Assembly (NCBI GenBank): GCA_012862575.1
Contig: BLSF01000097.1
Location: 1-64,000, forward strand
Reading direction: 5' to 3'
DNA: 64,000 nucleotides
Origin: Parietichytrium sp. I65-24A
Lineage: Eukaryota; Sar; Bigyra; Thraustochytrida; Thraustochytriidae
The notes under the pieces were generated by a model. That model had not been told where the DNA came from and did no database searches. It saw nothing but the letters and a program-made list of their open reading frames with translations. The first letter of the stretch is position 1; the number at the start of each line of letters is the position of its first letter. Positions 31,566 to 42,574 of the stretch are shown one piece after another. Both the position numbers and the translations under genes were made by a program.

Positions 31566-33840
31566 TCTCTAAACCTCAACGCCTCCTGCTCGCCCGTGCA
31601 CAAGAACCCCGCTTTGCCAACGGGATGCCTTTTGAGCTATGCGCTTCTTCGTTTGCCGCGTCTCGGTAGCGCCGCGATGATATGCAAGGACTCTGCGACA
31701 CTTGCCTCGAGTTGACGCAAATTGAAACCTGACTGTGAGGTCGTGTGCCCATTAGTGCTCACAATCGCCACTACTACACAAGGCACTAATAGTGTTCGCA
31801 CTTCTCTTAAGCTGGCATACCTCACATTACTGCACAGCTTGTTAGCGCACATACTAACACCCAACCTGACTCTTACTCGCGTGTAAGAGGGAGCGTCTAG
31901 GCCTACGATAACGAAATTAGTAGGCAAGGTAATGCACGTGAACCTGCCCACCCACCTTCGCAAGCACTCTCTCTCTCTCTCCCTGGAGCCTGAGCCGCCC
32001 AGGTTTCTCTCAGTGTGACAAAGCTGGGAAGGCGCGCGTTTAAATGGTTAGTGTCAGGCGAGCGAGCCAGATCTTGTTTTGTCGAGAATGTGTATGGTGC
32101 AGTGCATCGTATGTCTCATGTAGATTTGACAAGCCCGGCTGTAATTCTCAGGACTGGCACCACCACCCCCCACCTCCATCGGGATGGAAGACGGAAAGAA
32201 TTGAAAGGCAGGCAGCTACTCTAGCTAGTACCAAGAAGCAGAAGATGACAGAAGCATCGGAGGGACAATAGGAAGAATGTGCGGGGATTGCGGGGGCATG
32301 GCTATGACATTTGCGTTAGAAGGAGGGGAGTCGAAGAGCACGTGCACTGCTTAAATTTGCCGTAATTAAGACATGAAATGGCTTCTTCTGCCTTGGCATG
32401 TCCGGGCTTACCCCTGTCCATAAGTTTACACAGAGTGTGGGCCCGCTGTCCGCCAAGCCGAACACTAACGATATGACCCCGAGAAAAAGCTCGTGCTTCT
32501 TTATGAGAGTTCAATCAAAATGTCGAATGAATTATCTCGATTCCTGTCGTCCACAATGATGTCTCAAGGTGCCACAAGCCCAAAAAGCTCTGTAATTTGG
32601 AAGCTTACCGTCGTGGTCATGGCTTGGGCTACCAAATTCAAGTCTACCAGCGCTACCATTTCTTACCATAAACCCTTAACGCTTTCGCCCTGACAATTGC
32701 TTCGATTCCATCTATCTCAACTTTTGTCCGTGGAAAGAAACCCATGCAGTGCATGATGTTTACGAAATGCCGGACTTGCCGAATCGGAGATGTGGAGGAC
32801 GAACGAGGTGTTGAATGGAAACCGCATCATGTGCGAATGCGAACAAGAACCGGTACTCAGTATTTCCATAGTTCATCATCCGGGTTCTGCCCGTGAGCCC
32901 TAGAGGACTAATGCCACGTAAATGCATTCGTAGAAGTAGGGTGGCGCGTGAAGTGTCCCTCGAGTCTGCAATTGTCCTTCGAAGTCTTCGACGGCCCATG
33001 TAGGACTGAACAGTAGCCAGTAGGGTACGCGTGCCATATGTCCAAATCTCAGGACACTCAGGATCACTCAGGCCAGCGTCACGGTGCCTTTTTTGAATTA
33101 ATTATTTTTAAACGTCAAGGCCTCGTGGTCAAGGGGCCAGGCAAAACTCGCCGTGACTCCCTCGATTGCCACGTTCAAAGATGTTCAAAGATGTTCAAAG
33201 TCAACCAACCGTAAGCTTATGGTTTGTTACAGAAGTCAACCAAACGTTATGGCAGACAAAAAGTACTGGTATGGTACTGAGTACCCTACCGGTACTGAGT
33301 ACTGATACGGTTTGTAAAAAGAATGCAAACAATTCTTAAACACAATAATTCGTTGTTCATGAATAAAAAAGAACATAGAACAGCGCCTGTACTCAACTAC
33401 CAGACCTGCATAGCTCGGCTTAGGGCGATGTGCGGCACCGGGTCTGTCTCCGATTTTGTACTTACTCGACGAGTTATCCAAAGGAGTAGTAGTTGAAACT
33501 CTCTATTTCCAAATTCCAAACTTTTCCGCTAGCCAGGACATTGCCAACCTACTAGTACTAGTACCACAGTCATGAGATGTCTGTCACCAGAATGAGTTGC
33601 TTAGTAGCTCACTGACAGTGAGTACTGAGTACTTGGTAAGGGGCGAGAGATCTTAGTTTGGTGTGTCTGGTGATGTCTGGTGATGTCTGGTGATGTCTGG
33701 TGATGTCTGGTGCGTCAGGCAGCCACTGGCAAGACTGACTGGAGGAAGTGGACTGCATCCAACCACCTGGAACATCTCGCAATTCTAAAGGCGTGTAACT
33801 CGGTGCAGAAGGTGGAGCACGGCTTCAAAGACTCGCGTCA
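31566..33840. other. Divergent intergenic region before PurM
   Basis: The region is 2.27 kb with no supported gene. It holds a CT run at 31968-31982, an 11-base repeat (gttcaaagat) at 33173-33203, dense GTACTGAGTAC-like words at 33262-33310 and 33609-33637, and a decamer array (see next entry). Confidence 0.5.
33661..33716. repeat. TGATGTCTGG decamer array upstream of PurM
   Basis: Five units of a 10-base repeat, the first being gtgtgtctgg, end about 125 bases before the PurM ATG. Confidence 0.9.
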
Positions 33841-35214
33841 ATGGACCGTTACGGGCAGCGCGGTGTGTCTGCGGACAAGGAGGATGTGCACAACGCCATC
33901 AAAGACGTTGACAAAGGACTTGTGCCGGGAGCCTTTTGCAAGATTGTAGCAGACTTCGAGTCGCCTGAACACGGTATGTCGTGATGCGTTGCTCTTTGGT
34001 GGCAAATGGAGCCGCGTGTGGTCTTGCTTGACGCTCACTCACATCTCCCATCTTTTGTTGCTTGCACAGGTCTGATTATGCATGCTGATGGTGCCGGAAC
34101 GAAAAGCAGTCTTGCGTACATGTATTGGCGTGAGACTGGCGATTTGTCAGTTTGTAAGTGAGGTTGTTATTAGGAAGGCTGCCCCAAAAGAAAGGATGCA
34201 CAGTTTCTCACAATTGGTCCGGTTGTGATATTCTGCACAGGGAAAGGGATTGCGCAAGACGCCATCGTCATGAACATCGATGATCTTTTGTGCGCTGGCG
34301 CTGTAGGGAAGATTTTCGTCTCCAGCACAATCGGGCGGAACAAGCACCTCATCCCTGGTGAGGTCATCTCGGCTCTGATCAAAGGAACCGAGGAGGTTCT
34401 GGAAGATCTCCGACAGCACGGAATCGAGGCAATTTTAACTGGTGGGGAGACTGCTGATGTAGGCGACCTCGTGCGAACAGTCATTGTCGACTCCACGGTG
34501 ATTTCTCGAATCAAGCTTACGGATGTGATCGACAACGCCCGCATCAAGCAAGGGAACGTGATTGTTGCACTTGCTTCCTTTGGGCAAGCTTCTTACGAAA
34601 CTGAGTACAATGGTGGCATGGGATCAAATGGTCTTACCAGCGCTAGGCACGACGTCTTTAAAAAGGAGCTTGCCGAGCGCTACCCTGAGAGTTTTGATCC
34701 GTCCGTATCGAACGACTTGGTGTACTCCGGAACCATGGGCCTGCGGGACCCAGTGAAAATTGATGAGAACGGCACGACCATGGAGGCAGGAAAGCTGGTG
34801 CTATCACCTACTCGCACGTATGCGCCCATTGTGAAGAAAATCTTTGAGCAAATTTCTCGCTCCAAAATATGCGGTATGATTCACGTGAGCGGAGGCGCCT
34901 TGACAAAAGTCCTTCACTTTTCGGCGCCTGGCCTTCATATCATCAAGGACGACTTGTTTGACATCCCGCCTTTGTTCCAGCTCATTCAGGAGCAGTCGCA
35001 GACGCCTTGGGCTGAAATGTACAAAACGTTCAACTGCGGTCAGCGCATGGAATTCTACGTCGAAGATATGGAGGCCGCGGAGCAAATCATCAGTATCTCA
35101 AAGAGCTTTGGTGTGGGAGCTAAAGTGATCGGACGGGTCGACGCTAATGCAGACGCTGACAAGAAGAGACTGACGATCAAAAGCAAGTATGGGGAATTTG
35201 AATACGAAAAGTGA
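33841..35214 (+). CDS. purM: Phosphoribosylformylglycinamidine cyclo-ligase (AIR synthase), Bacteroidetes type
   Basis: There are three exons, 33841-33973, 34070-34153 and 34241-35214, with GT-AG introns of 96 and 87 bases, giving 396 residues. The enzyme uses ATP to close FGAM to AIR in purine synthesis. Seen motifs are RYGQRGVSADKEDVHNAIK at the start, MHADGAGTKSS (phosphate-binding region, exon 2), QDAIVMNIDDLLCAGA, LTGGETADVGDLVRT, YNGGMGSNGLTSARH and HVSGGALTKVLHF. The wording follows the roughly 390-residue PurM form I know from Bacteroidetes, not the AIRS domain of eukaryotic trifunctional GART. The splices restore Gly and Trp codons exactly. It is stand-alone, with no GARS or GART frame beside it. 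I see no plastid transit peptide. Transfer from bacteria followed by intron gain is likely but needs a tree. Confidence 0.93.
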
Positions 35215-35450
35215 GCCTATTCTAAATACACATTGATCACAAGTAACGAATCGCCCTATAGCTAGCTAGACTGCTAGCTTGGCCAGGCGCGTGTCGCCAG
35301 AGAAGGCAATCTTCACAGATCACATTTGTTCCATTCATCTTCTTTGGCTTTTACAGCAGATTCCCCAGGCCCTGTCTTCAGGATATACCAGGCGCGGCTT
35401 GGGCATCAAGATGAAAATAGCACAGTTGAGCTTGAGCTTGGATCGGCTTC

Positions 35451-36125
35451 TCAAGAGAGAAGCTCTGCCGCTCCAGAAATCAACTTTGCACAGTCTTCCT
35501 TGATTCGGGCTGCCTTCTTCCGCTCTTTGTCCAGCTCTAAGGCATGCTGCTGAGTCGCGTTCATCAATCGCATTTCCAGAGTGGAGATCTCCTGCTCGAG
35601 CCGTTTAATCTTTTCACGCGCTCTCACAAGCTCTGCTTGCTCAACCTCTTCGTGCGTGCTTTTCGTGTGGACATGGCCAAGGCTCGCATTTTGTTTTCGA
35701 GCAGCGCTTGCGCCGGCTGGCGCTGCATAGTGATGACGCAGCAAATAATTCCGCGAAGTTTCAGGGATCTGCGTCCTGTCACTCGCAGCGAGAGGAGATA
35801 GATCTTGGTGTCGCGGCTTCAGGCTCTCTACATAAGCCCAGTCCTGCTCGCTCAAGTGCGATGCGATGTTCTGCCCCGTTTGTCCGCCATTCCTTGAGTT
35901 TGCGTCGAGCGGGTTAGTGTAGCTATGCGCGAAATTGACAGATTTCGTTTCGGTGAAGAGGTGCGCCGGGAAAGCGCGATTCTTTGGCGAATCGCTCCAA
36001 GGTTTCCCAGCAAGTGGGACGTCCCTCTCGCTGTCAACGTGAGGACTATCCAGCGCTAGCGACGCGAAGGCATCGAGCCCGCCTTTGTCACGATATCGCA
36101 GCAGTGAGGGCGAGTCTGCGTTCAT
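35451..36125 (-). CDS. Small protein with a C-terminal coiled coil
   Basis: The 224-residue protein is single exon with ATG at 36125. Residues 1-145 are low-complexity and polar. Residues 155-215 form a strong heptad coiled coil (EEVEQAELVRAREKIKRLEQ, EISTLEMRL). I do not recognise it. It is convergent with PurM at 236 bases. The amino-acid pattern and clean ATG favour a real gene over a chance frame. Confidence 0.55.
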   Translation of the reverse strand: MNADSPSLLRYRDKGGLDAFASLALDSPHVDSERDVPLAGKPWSDSPKNRAFPAHLFTETKSVNFAHSYTNPLDANSRNGGQTGQNIASHLSEQDWAYVESLKPRHQDLSPLAASDRTQIPETSRNYLLRHHYAAPAGASAARKQNASLGHVHTKSTHEEVEQAELVRAREKIKRLEQEISTLEMRLMNATQQHALELDKERKKAARIKEDCAKLISGAAELLS

Positions 36126-38317
36126 GTCACATAGAAATGAAGAGGTGTGCAGCTTGCGTATTCGGGCGTGGTTGCGGCGCCGCGCAGCGGTCCGCAGACT
36201 CTTCCTAACCTAATGGGGGGTCAAAGTTTGTGAAGCAATTGGACCCCTTACGTCCATTGAGAGGGACAACGCGTACTTGGTCTTGATGAGTCGTGGTCTG
36301 TATATAACTAATACCGGCACTGTCCGAGTCTCTAAAGTCCTGTACGTACAGCTCTGGGTAAAATTTTGCGAGTTCCGGACAACTTTCACCGTTCAATTAT
36401 GTGCAACTGATTGTTGGCCAAAGTTTCATTCCGACGGCAGAAGCCGGACTTCGCGCAGTAATTTTTAGGAGCCTCAGGGTATGTTGTCGATGTGCTTATG
36501 ATCTCGATCAATGTCAAACAAGATATGGGCTCACAGCCTTCGCGGCCCCTTCGCACTCGAAAAATCATCAGATTCTGACACCCCTCGAACGACTGGGCTA
36601 AAAAAAAAAGCTCGTTTCGATATATATTTAGAAACCAAGCTGAGGATGAAAACTCGAGCTCGAGCTTCTGGTAGTGAACCTGATGTTCCGCTCCAAATTA
36701 CGGCCTGCACTACAATGACTAGATTTTTCTCTCCTGACAGGGAGTCAGAATTATTTGCTAGAAGTTTAGAATTGAACTTCATGCCTCCCTTGGTTGATGA
36801 GCACCCCACTCGCGTTTTCGCTGGTACTCGCAGTCAGCTGGGGTGCGTCGGATGGATTCCGATTGAAGTAATTAGTTCACAGACAATTCAAATGCTATTC
36901 AAATGTTACCGTTAAAGAACAAAAGATGATCATCATCATGATGATCATGATCATATGATAACAGTTTAGTAAGGCTTAGTAGTTTCAAGATCTTGCGACT
37001 AGTGGATACTACTATTGAACCGGATTAGAACCGATGATCTGATTATCAAGCGTCATGTAGCATGAGTGTGGGAAACTGGGTGAATCTGGGTGGAATGAAA
37101 GAACATCCCCGAAACCTCCGAACTCACGGTAAGGCTCTGCTTAATCGAGCCGACAACAACATTGATGGCTAAACATGCAGTTCGGTTCGACGGGCGTGGC
37201 TAACTAATAAATGTGAAATACGGTTTGGTTCTGAATGTGATTCTCGTTGGTGCCAAGCCTGATGATGAAAACAGCTTCCATACGCAGCATCGGCGTTTCA
37301 CGTTTTCTTCGCCAGAACTTTTGAGGCAAGGTCAGAACACCTCGCAGCTACAGGCTTCCCCGTACTCCTTCTACTAGCTAGCTAGTAGTGTACCGTTGAG
37401 ACAAGTAGTGCCGCCCTTGCCGCCCTCCTGTAATCGGAGCACTCTAGTAGTCTGGTTACCCACCAAACAAAGGATCTATTGAATAAACCCTAGTAGCGTT
37501 CGTCGTGGAAATTGTCGTCCACGGTGCTGATTACTGCTCTGATTAGGTTACTGCCGATAATTCTGAAGTAAGTCTAAATTCTACACTCTTCCTGAATTCT
37601 GACCGTCTCTGACGCTTGCTTGGACGGATTTTTAGTAAAACTTCAACATTCACAAAAATGAATTATTTTAAAACGAAAGAAAACTCGTGCTCTCATCTCA
37701 TCACGTTCGCCCAACCAGCCCGGCTTTGAGAGGTTGGATGCGCACGTAGTAACACAGGCCGGGAGCCTCTGTGTGGAAAACGCACACACAGCGAGTGATA
37801 CACACTTCCTAGCGGAGAGAACCATCTCTGAACGGCACGCACTGCTCCGTGCTCCACACTCCGTACTCACAGTCTCAAGTCAGAGTAGCAACAAATGCGA
37901 CCACCTTCACACTCCTAGAGTGTTTCGCATAGAAGCGAGGACTGGGAGTACTGTTCTACGGCTTTGCTTTTGGCGCAACAAGCCCACCTCTGGGCCACAG
38001 GAGGCAGAATAGCGTAGGAGTCCAGAGACCCGTTGTCCCACCACGTCCCTGGCCATAAGACGCCCGTGGCGAGGTTCACATGCCCGTATCCTGAGACGGC
38101 AGCTTGAGCAGATCTGCGAGGCACCGACTTGGGAGCTGCGTTCGTGCGAGAGGGGTAGTCCCAAAACTTGTGCGCCGAACTTTGGTTTAACAGGGCAAGG
38201 CTCGAGGTCGAGGTCAAGGTCGAGGTCGACGGCAGCTGGGCACGCACAGGTCACGCACGCGCACGACTCATTTGATTGCCGCACAAAGCAGGACACCAAA
38301 AATCAACTTGCGAAGAG
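36126..38317. other. Divergent intergenic region before the KCC transporter
   Basis: The region is 2.19 kb. One ATG-started frame at 36511-36915 (134 codons) is longer than its neighbours but matches nothing I know, so I do not call it. An 18-base perfect palindrome, CTACTAGCTAGCTAGTAG, lies at 37371-37388, and ATGATCAT-rich dyads lie at 36925-36959. GAGGTC hexamers stand at 38201-38230. Confidence 0.5.
38201..38230. repeat. GAGGTC hexamer array upstream of KCC
   Basis: About five units of cgaggt with one variant (caaggt) end about 90 bases before the ATG. Confidence 0.8.
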
Positions 38318-41300
38318 ATGAGGCCGCAGGAGAGCCCTCAGCCCGATGACATCGAGGCTGGCCACGCGCCAAGCGCTGGCGCAGAGGAAGTGAGCGTGGC
38401 TATGGAAGGTACAGTTTCTGAGCCACAGTGGAAGAGCAGCTTTTACGAAAACTTTGAGGAGAGTATCAAGATTGACCAGACACTGAGACTTCGAGGAAAG
38501 GCGATGAGCATGGACAACACTTATGCATCCGGCACATCAGCTGCCATTGGCGAAAAGTCGATGAGCGAGCCCAAAAAATTCGGTACTCTCTTTGGGGTGT
38601 ATTTGCCTTGCTTGCAGAACATCTTGGGAGTCATCCTATTTCTTCGTTTGCCCTGGATTGTTGGGCAAGCAGGGATAGCTTTGTCGATTGCCGTTGTGAT
38701 CCTCTGCGTCTCGTCGACAACGCTGACCACTCTCAGTCTCAGTGCTCTGGCAACGAACGGCGAAATTCGCGCCGGCGGCCCATACGCCATCTTGTTGGAC
38801 TCGATGGGGGCGGAGATTGGAGGCTCAATTGGTGTCTTGTTCTACCTTGGCACTACCGTCGCAGCTTCAATGTACAGCTTGGGAGGAATCGAGGCAATCT
38901 ACACAAGTTTCATGCCCGACACCGTCGAGCTGTTTGGGTTTGACAGACAAATTCTGGCCATTTGCTGGACCATCTCTCAAGGGCTGATTGTGTTCGCTGG
39001 AATGAAGTATGTCGCAAGAGTCGCCTCGTTCTTCTTAGCAGCTGTTTTGCTGGCCATCTTCTTCATGTTTCTCGGTGCACTTTTGTTCGCTTCAGGGGTT
39101 TGGGAGCCGGCGGGCGTTGATCATGCTGCTTCAGCGTCTGAGAACCTCAACTCCAATTTTGAGAAGGATCCAGCGACCGGGATCCTTCCGGATCTTGTAT
39201 TCATGATCGCCCTCTTCTACCCTTCTGTTACCGGTATTTTGGCGGGCACAAACCGCAGTGCAGTGCTTGCCACACCAGGGCGCTCAATTCCAAAGGGAAC
39301 ACTTGGCGCAATTGGGACCACCTCAACGCTTTACATTTCTACCATTGTGCTTTTCGGTTGCACGGTCGCCAATGAGACACTCAAAACCAATAAACTGATT
39401 GGTGCATACATCGCGTGGCCGACCCAGTACGTTGTCGCGATTGGCATCGTTCTGAGCACCTACGGGGCAGGGTTGCAATCTTTAACCGGAGCTCCGCAGC
39501 TTCTTCGCTCTATCGCTAATGACGGCCACATCCCATTTTTGCGCGTCTTTGGGACCAAAACTGCCTCCGAAGAGCCTCGCCGAGCTGTGCTGTTCACGAC
39601 AGTGGTCTCAGCACTTGCATGTCTGCCAGGAAACTTGGACTACATCACCCCAATTATCACCATGTTCTTCCTCACCATGTATGGAGGCATTAACGCCGCT
39701 TGCTTTCTGTCTGCAGCGCTGCGCTCTCCGAGCTTCCGGCCAACATGGCGTTACTTCCATTGGTCAACTGCACTCGCCGGTGTGCTTATTTGCGCATGTC
39801 TCATGTTTGTGATTTCCGTGCTGTACGCTTTCATCGCGCTTCTCTTGATAAGCGGCATTTACCTCTACATCAGGCACAACAGAGACAAGAAGGAGTGGGG
39901 CGATGCACTCTTCGGCCTTCGTCTGGACCAAGCAAAGAATGCTTTGCTAGACCTCTCCGCGATCCATACACAACGCAGGTACAAGGAACTTCGTAAGCGC
40001 AACAGACGCAAGCGCATGAAAATGCTGGCCAACGGCATGCCCAGTACTGCCGATCGACTCTGGGCTGCGATCTGCTGCTGTTGCCCTCGCCGTAAACATG
40101 CGTCGGGCGAATCGATGAAGAGCGACTACGAAGGGAGCGGGGTCAGCGTTGCTCTTGGCAAGCAGGCATACAATGATCTCGATGAGGACGTTGAGGACGT
40201 TCATGCATTTGACGAGCAATCGGGTGGTGCGATGAAGGAGACAAATTGGAGGCCGCAAATCCTTGTTCTCTGCAAACTTCAGGTTCGCCCGGACAAGCGC
40301 GGTGGATTTCGATCATCGCAGCCAGCACTTCTGGAACTCGCTTCGCAGTTAAAGAAAGGTCGCGGGCTTACGATTGTGAACACCGTATTGTCCGGCGACG
40401 TGCTTGACTCTGAGTCCAAGAAGGAATGCGCCAAAGCGAGACGTTTTCTTTCACATCTTTTGGAGCTATATGATGTCAAAGGTTTCACTGATGTGATCCT
40501 CGGCCAAGGCCAAGATCTGCTTGAGCCGTTTCGCGTTCTGTTTCAAAGCAAAGGCCTTGGTATGCTGAGTCCCAACACAATCATGTGCGGCTGGCCACTC
40601 AGTTGGCGTCGTGAGTCTGAGGCAGGGAACCCGGGAACAATTACCAAGCACCAAGAAGCTTATTGTGCCATGCTCAAGTCGGCGATTGGCTGTCAAAAGG
40701 CGCTGATCGTTGTAAAGACGAAGGATCATTTTCCGAGGGACACGAACATTACCAAGTACATCGACGTGTGGTGGCTCTTGCACGATGGAGATATGCTCGT
40801 GCTCTTGCCATACCTGCTCCAGCGCCACAAGGTTTGGTCGTCTGCAAAGCTACGAATTTTCGCGATTGCAGACGACTTGGTAGACTTCCAGGCTTCTCAT
40901 GCAGTGCTCTCCAAACATTTAGAAGAGTTGCGCATTACTGCAAAGATTGAAATGATTCACGTCGGTGCCACCCATGCCAGAGATGTCGACCAGAACAGAA
41001 CAGTAATGATTCGCAACGGGCCAAGCGCTACACCCGACGCACAGCACTCGATATTGTCCGCGGACCTATTTCAGCCTTTGTCGGACACCGGCGCAGAAAG
41101 TGAAGCTGATGGTGGTGATCAGGCAGATGGATCATTCAAGAGCTCATCCGGCTCAGGAAAGATGTTTGGTATGAAGAAGGCGCGGCGGCGCTCCGCAGGA
41201 GAGAAGCCTGCGGACGCCAACTCGAGTAACCAGAACGAGACTGATGTAAAGCGGGTCCAGGAAATTGCAGATTTTATCAGGCAGAGCAGTGGCCGCGATA

Positions 41301-41905
41301 CACAAAAGTGGATTTCTGAGAAGTACTCCAACAAGTCTGGTGCTCAGAACCTGACGTCCTTGTTTGCAGGCGCCGAGATGGAGGGCATCACGGAAGGGGA
41401 GGAAGGAGAAGAAGGCTTTGCTGAGCCCGATTCCGCGGGCGAGCAGAAGGTCAGCACGGAGCCTTCCAAAGAAGAAGAGACGGCAACCTCAGCTATCCCA
41501 GTTCACAATGCCACCAAGGTGGTGTCAACCGGACTTGCTGCCCTTAGTTCTGGCGCAGTATCAGCCAAAGTCAATGAGACCAAGGTCAATGCGTCTGTGC
41601 TGCAGCATGACCTGGAAAAGTCGTTTCTCCCGGAATCCTCTGCTGGTTTTAAGATGCGCCAAAAGATTCTCTTGCAAAAGGAGATGGACAAGTTGCGGCT
41701 GAAAAAGCGTCTGGCAACGGCCACATACTTGAACGAGAAAATCCGCGAGAGATCCAGCAAAGCTGATCTAGTAGTGCTAAATCTTCCGCTGTCGCGAGTG
41801 ACCCCGACTCAAGAATTTGTTTCCTACACCGAAAAGCTGACTGAAGGTCTTGATCGTGTCATTATGATGCGCGGCCATGGTGATGAAAATGTTGCTTCCC
41901 TATAA
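38318..41905 (+). CDS. Cation-chloride cotransporter, KCC (SLC12A4-7) type
   Basis: The 1195-residue protein is single exon. ATG 38318 is the first in frame after an in-frame TGA at 38273. The family moves K+ (or Na+ and K+) with Cl- across membranes for volume control. Residues 1-85 are cytosolic. Twelve transmembrane segments start with FGTLFGVYLPCLQNILGVIL, a KCC rather than NKCC wording. FYPSVTGILAGTNRSAVLA and QLLRSIANDGHIPFL are further family marks. The loop between TM5 and TM6 is only about 40 residues; animal KCCs have a long glycosylated loop there. The C-terminal 600 residues are the SLC12 regulatory domain with a charged, Ser-rich insertion at about 905-1090. It ends in LTEGLDRVIMMRGHGDENV, the usual SLC12 C-terminal strand. 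Ion selectivity cannot be set from sequence alone. Confidence 0.95.
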   Translation: MRPQESPQPDDIEAGHAPSAGAEEVSVAMEGTVSEPQWKSSFYENFEESIKIDQTLRLRGKAMSMDNTYASGTSAAIGEKSMSEPKKFGTLFGVYLPCLQNILGVILFLRLPWIVGQAGIALSIAVVILCVSSTTLTTLSLSALATNGEIRAGGPYAILLDSMGAEIGGSIGVLFYLGTTVAASMYSLGGIEAIYTSFMPDTVELFGFDRQILAICWTISQGLIVFAGMKYVARVASFFLAAVLLAIFFMFLGALLFASGVWEPAGVDHAASASENLNSNFEKDPATGILPDLVFMIALFYPSVTGILAGTNRSAVLATPGRSIPKGTLGAIGTTSTLYISTIVLFGCTVANETLKTNKLIGAYIAWPTQYVVAIGIVLSTYGAGLQSLTGAPQLLRSIANDGHIPFLRVFGTKTASEEPRRAVLFTTVVSALACLPGNLDYITPIITMFFLTMYGGINAACFLSAALRSPSFRPTWRYFHWSTALAGVLICACLMFVISVLYAFIALLLISGIYLYIRHNRDKKEWGDALFGLRLDQAKNALLDLSAIHTQRRYKELRKRNRRKRMKMLANGMPSTADRLWAAICCCCPRRKHASGESMKSDYEGSGVSVALGKQAYNDLDEDVEDVHAFDEQSGGAMKETNWRPQILVLCKLQVRPDKRGGFRSSQPALLELASQLKKGRGLTIVNTVLSGDVLDSESKKECAKARRFLSHLLELYDVKGFTDVILGQGQDLLEPFRVLFQSKGLGMLSPNTIMCGWPLSWRRESEAGNPGTITKHQEAYCAMLKSAIGCQKALIVVKTKDHFPRDTNITKYIDVWWLLHDGDMLVLLPYLLQRHKVWSSAKLRIFAIADDLVDFQASHAVLSKHLEELRITAKIEMIHVGATHARDVDQNRTVMIRNGPSATPDAQHSILSADLFQPLSDTGAESEADGGDQADGSFKSSSGSGKMFGMKKARRRSAGEKPADANSSNQNETDVKRVQEIADFIRQSSGRDTQKWISEKYSNKSGAQNLTSLFAGAEMEGITEGEEGEEGFAEPDSAGEQKVSTEPSKEEETATSAIPVHNATKVVSTGLAALSSGAVSAKVNETKVNASVLQHDLEKSFLPESSAGFKMRQKILLQKEMDKLRLKKRLATATYLNEKIRERSSKADLVVLNLPLSRVTPTQEFVSYTEKLTEGLDRVIMMRGHGDENVASL

Positions 41906-42223
41906 ATAAATACAACGTTCAGTTTCTTACATTTCGGATTCTTTTTTAAAATCAAATAGAAGAACACAACCTGCCTCTCTCAGCTTGCAGGAGATCTTCT
42001 TTAGACAAATATGCGAGAGTGACAAGATGCAAGAGCGTCGGCCCACTTCCGAAGTCAAAGGGCATCTCTCTATTTCTCTCTTCCGAAGTTATCAAGCCAC
42101 CTCTTTACTTGTCGGATGCTGCAGCTCACCTTTACCAACGTTGACAGTGCAATTATGTGCAATTCTGAAGAATAACCTGTTCCGGGATTTTGGGATGACT
42201 GCTGACGAAAAGTAAATGTGAGG

Positions 42224-42260
<37 letters not shown>

Positions 42261-42574
42261 GTTACCATGGTGACTCCTGAGTGGGCAGTCTGTCCCATTA
42301 CCAGTACTCTAATGGCACCGTACGGTATGTTATTCCATAGGAACCTGGAAAACTGTTGTCGCTGCTCAGCCCTCGATGGTGTGCGAAGGAGGACAACGGA
42401 CAGAGCCACACGCGCGCATATCCCCAGCAGCTTAGATGCTCCAGAAATTGCGGCGTTGTTCGCGCTTGGGCAATCAGATATTACACTCCTTTCAATCGAC
42501 GCTCCTTTGATTTAATAGGAAGCAAGGAAGTATAGTTGCACGCAGAGCGAGTGTAAGAAGCCGTTGGATCTCCA
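41906..42574. other. Intergenic region with an ATC array
   Basis: The gap between co-directional genes is 669 bases. The only clear structure is the trinucleotide array at 42225-42260. No gene is seen. Confidence 0.5.
42225..42260. repeat. (ATC)12 microsatellite
   Basis: Twelve perfect ATC units lie about 315 bases before the next ATG. Confidence 0.95.

Noticed and set aside
36511-36915. A 134-codon ATG frame in the gap before KCC
   Set aside because: No recognisable domain, no ordered or biased composition and no supporting context; it may be chance.
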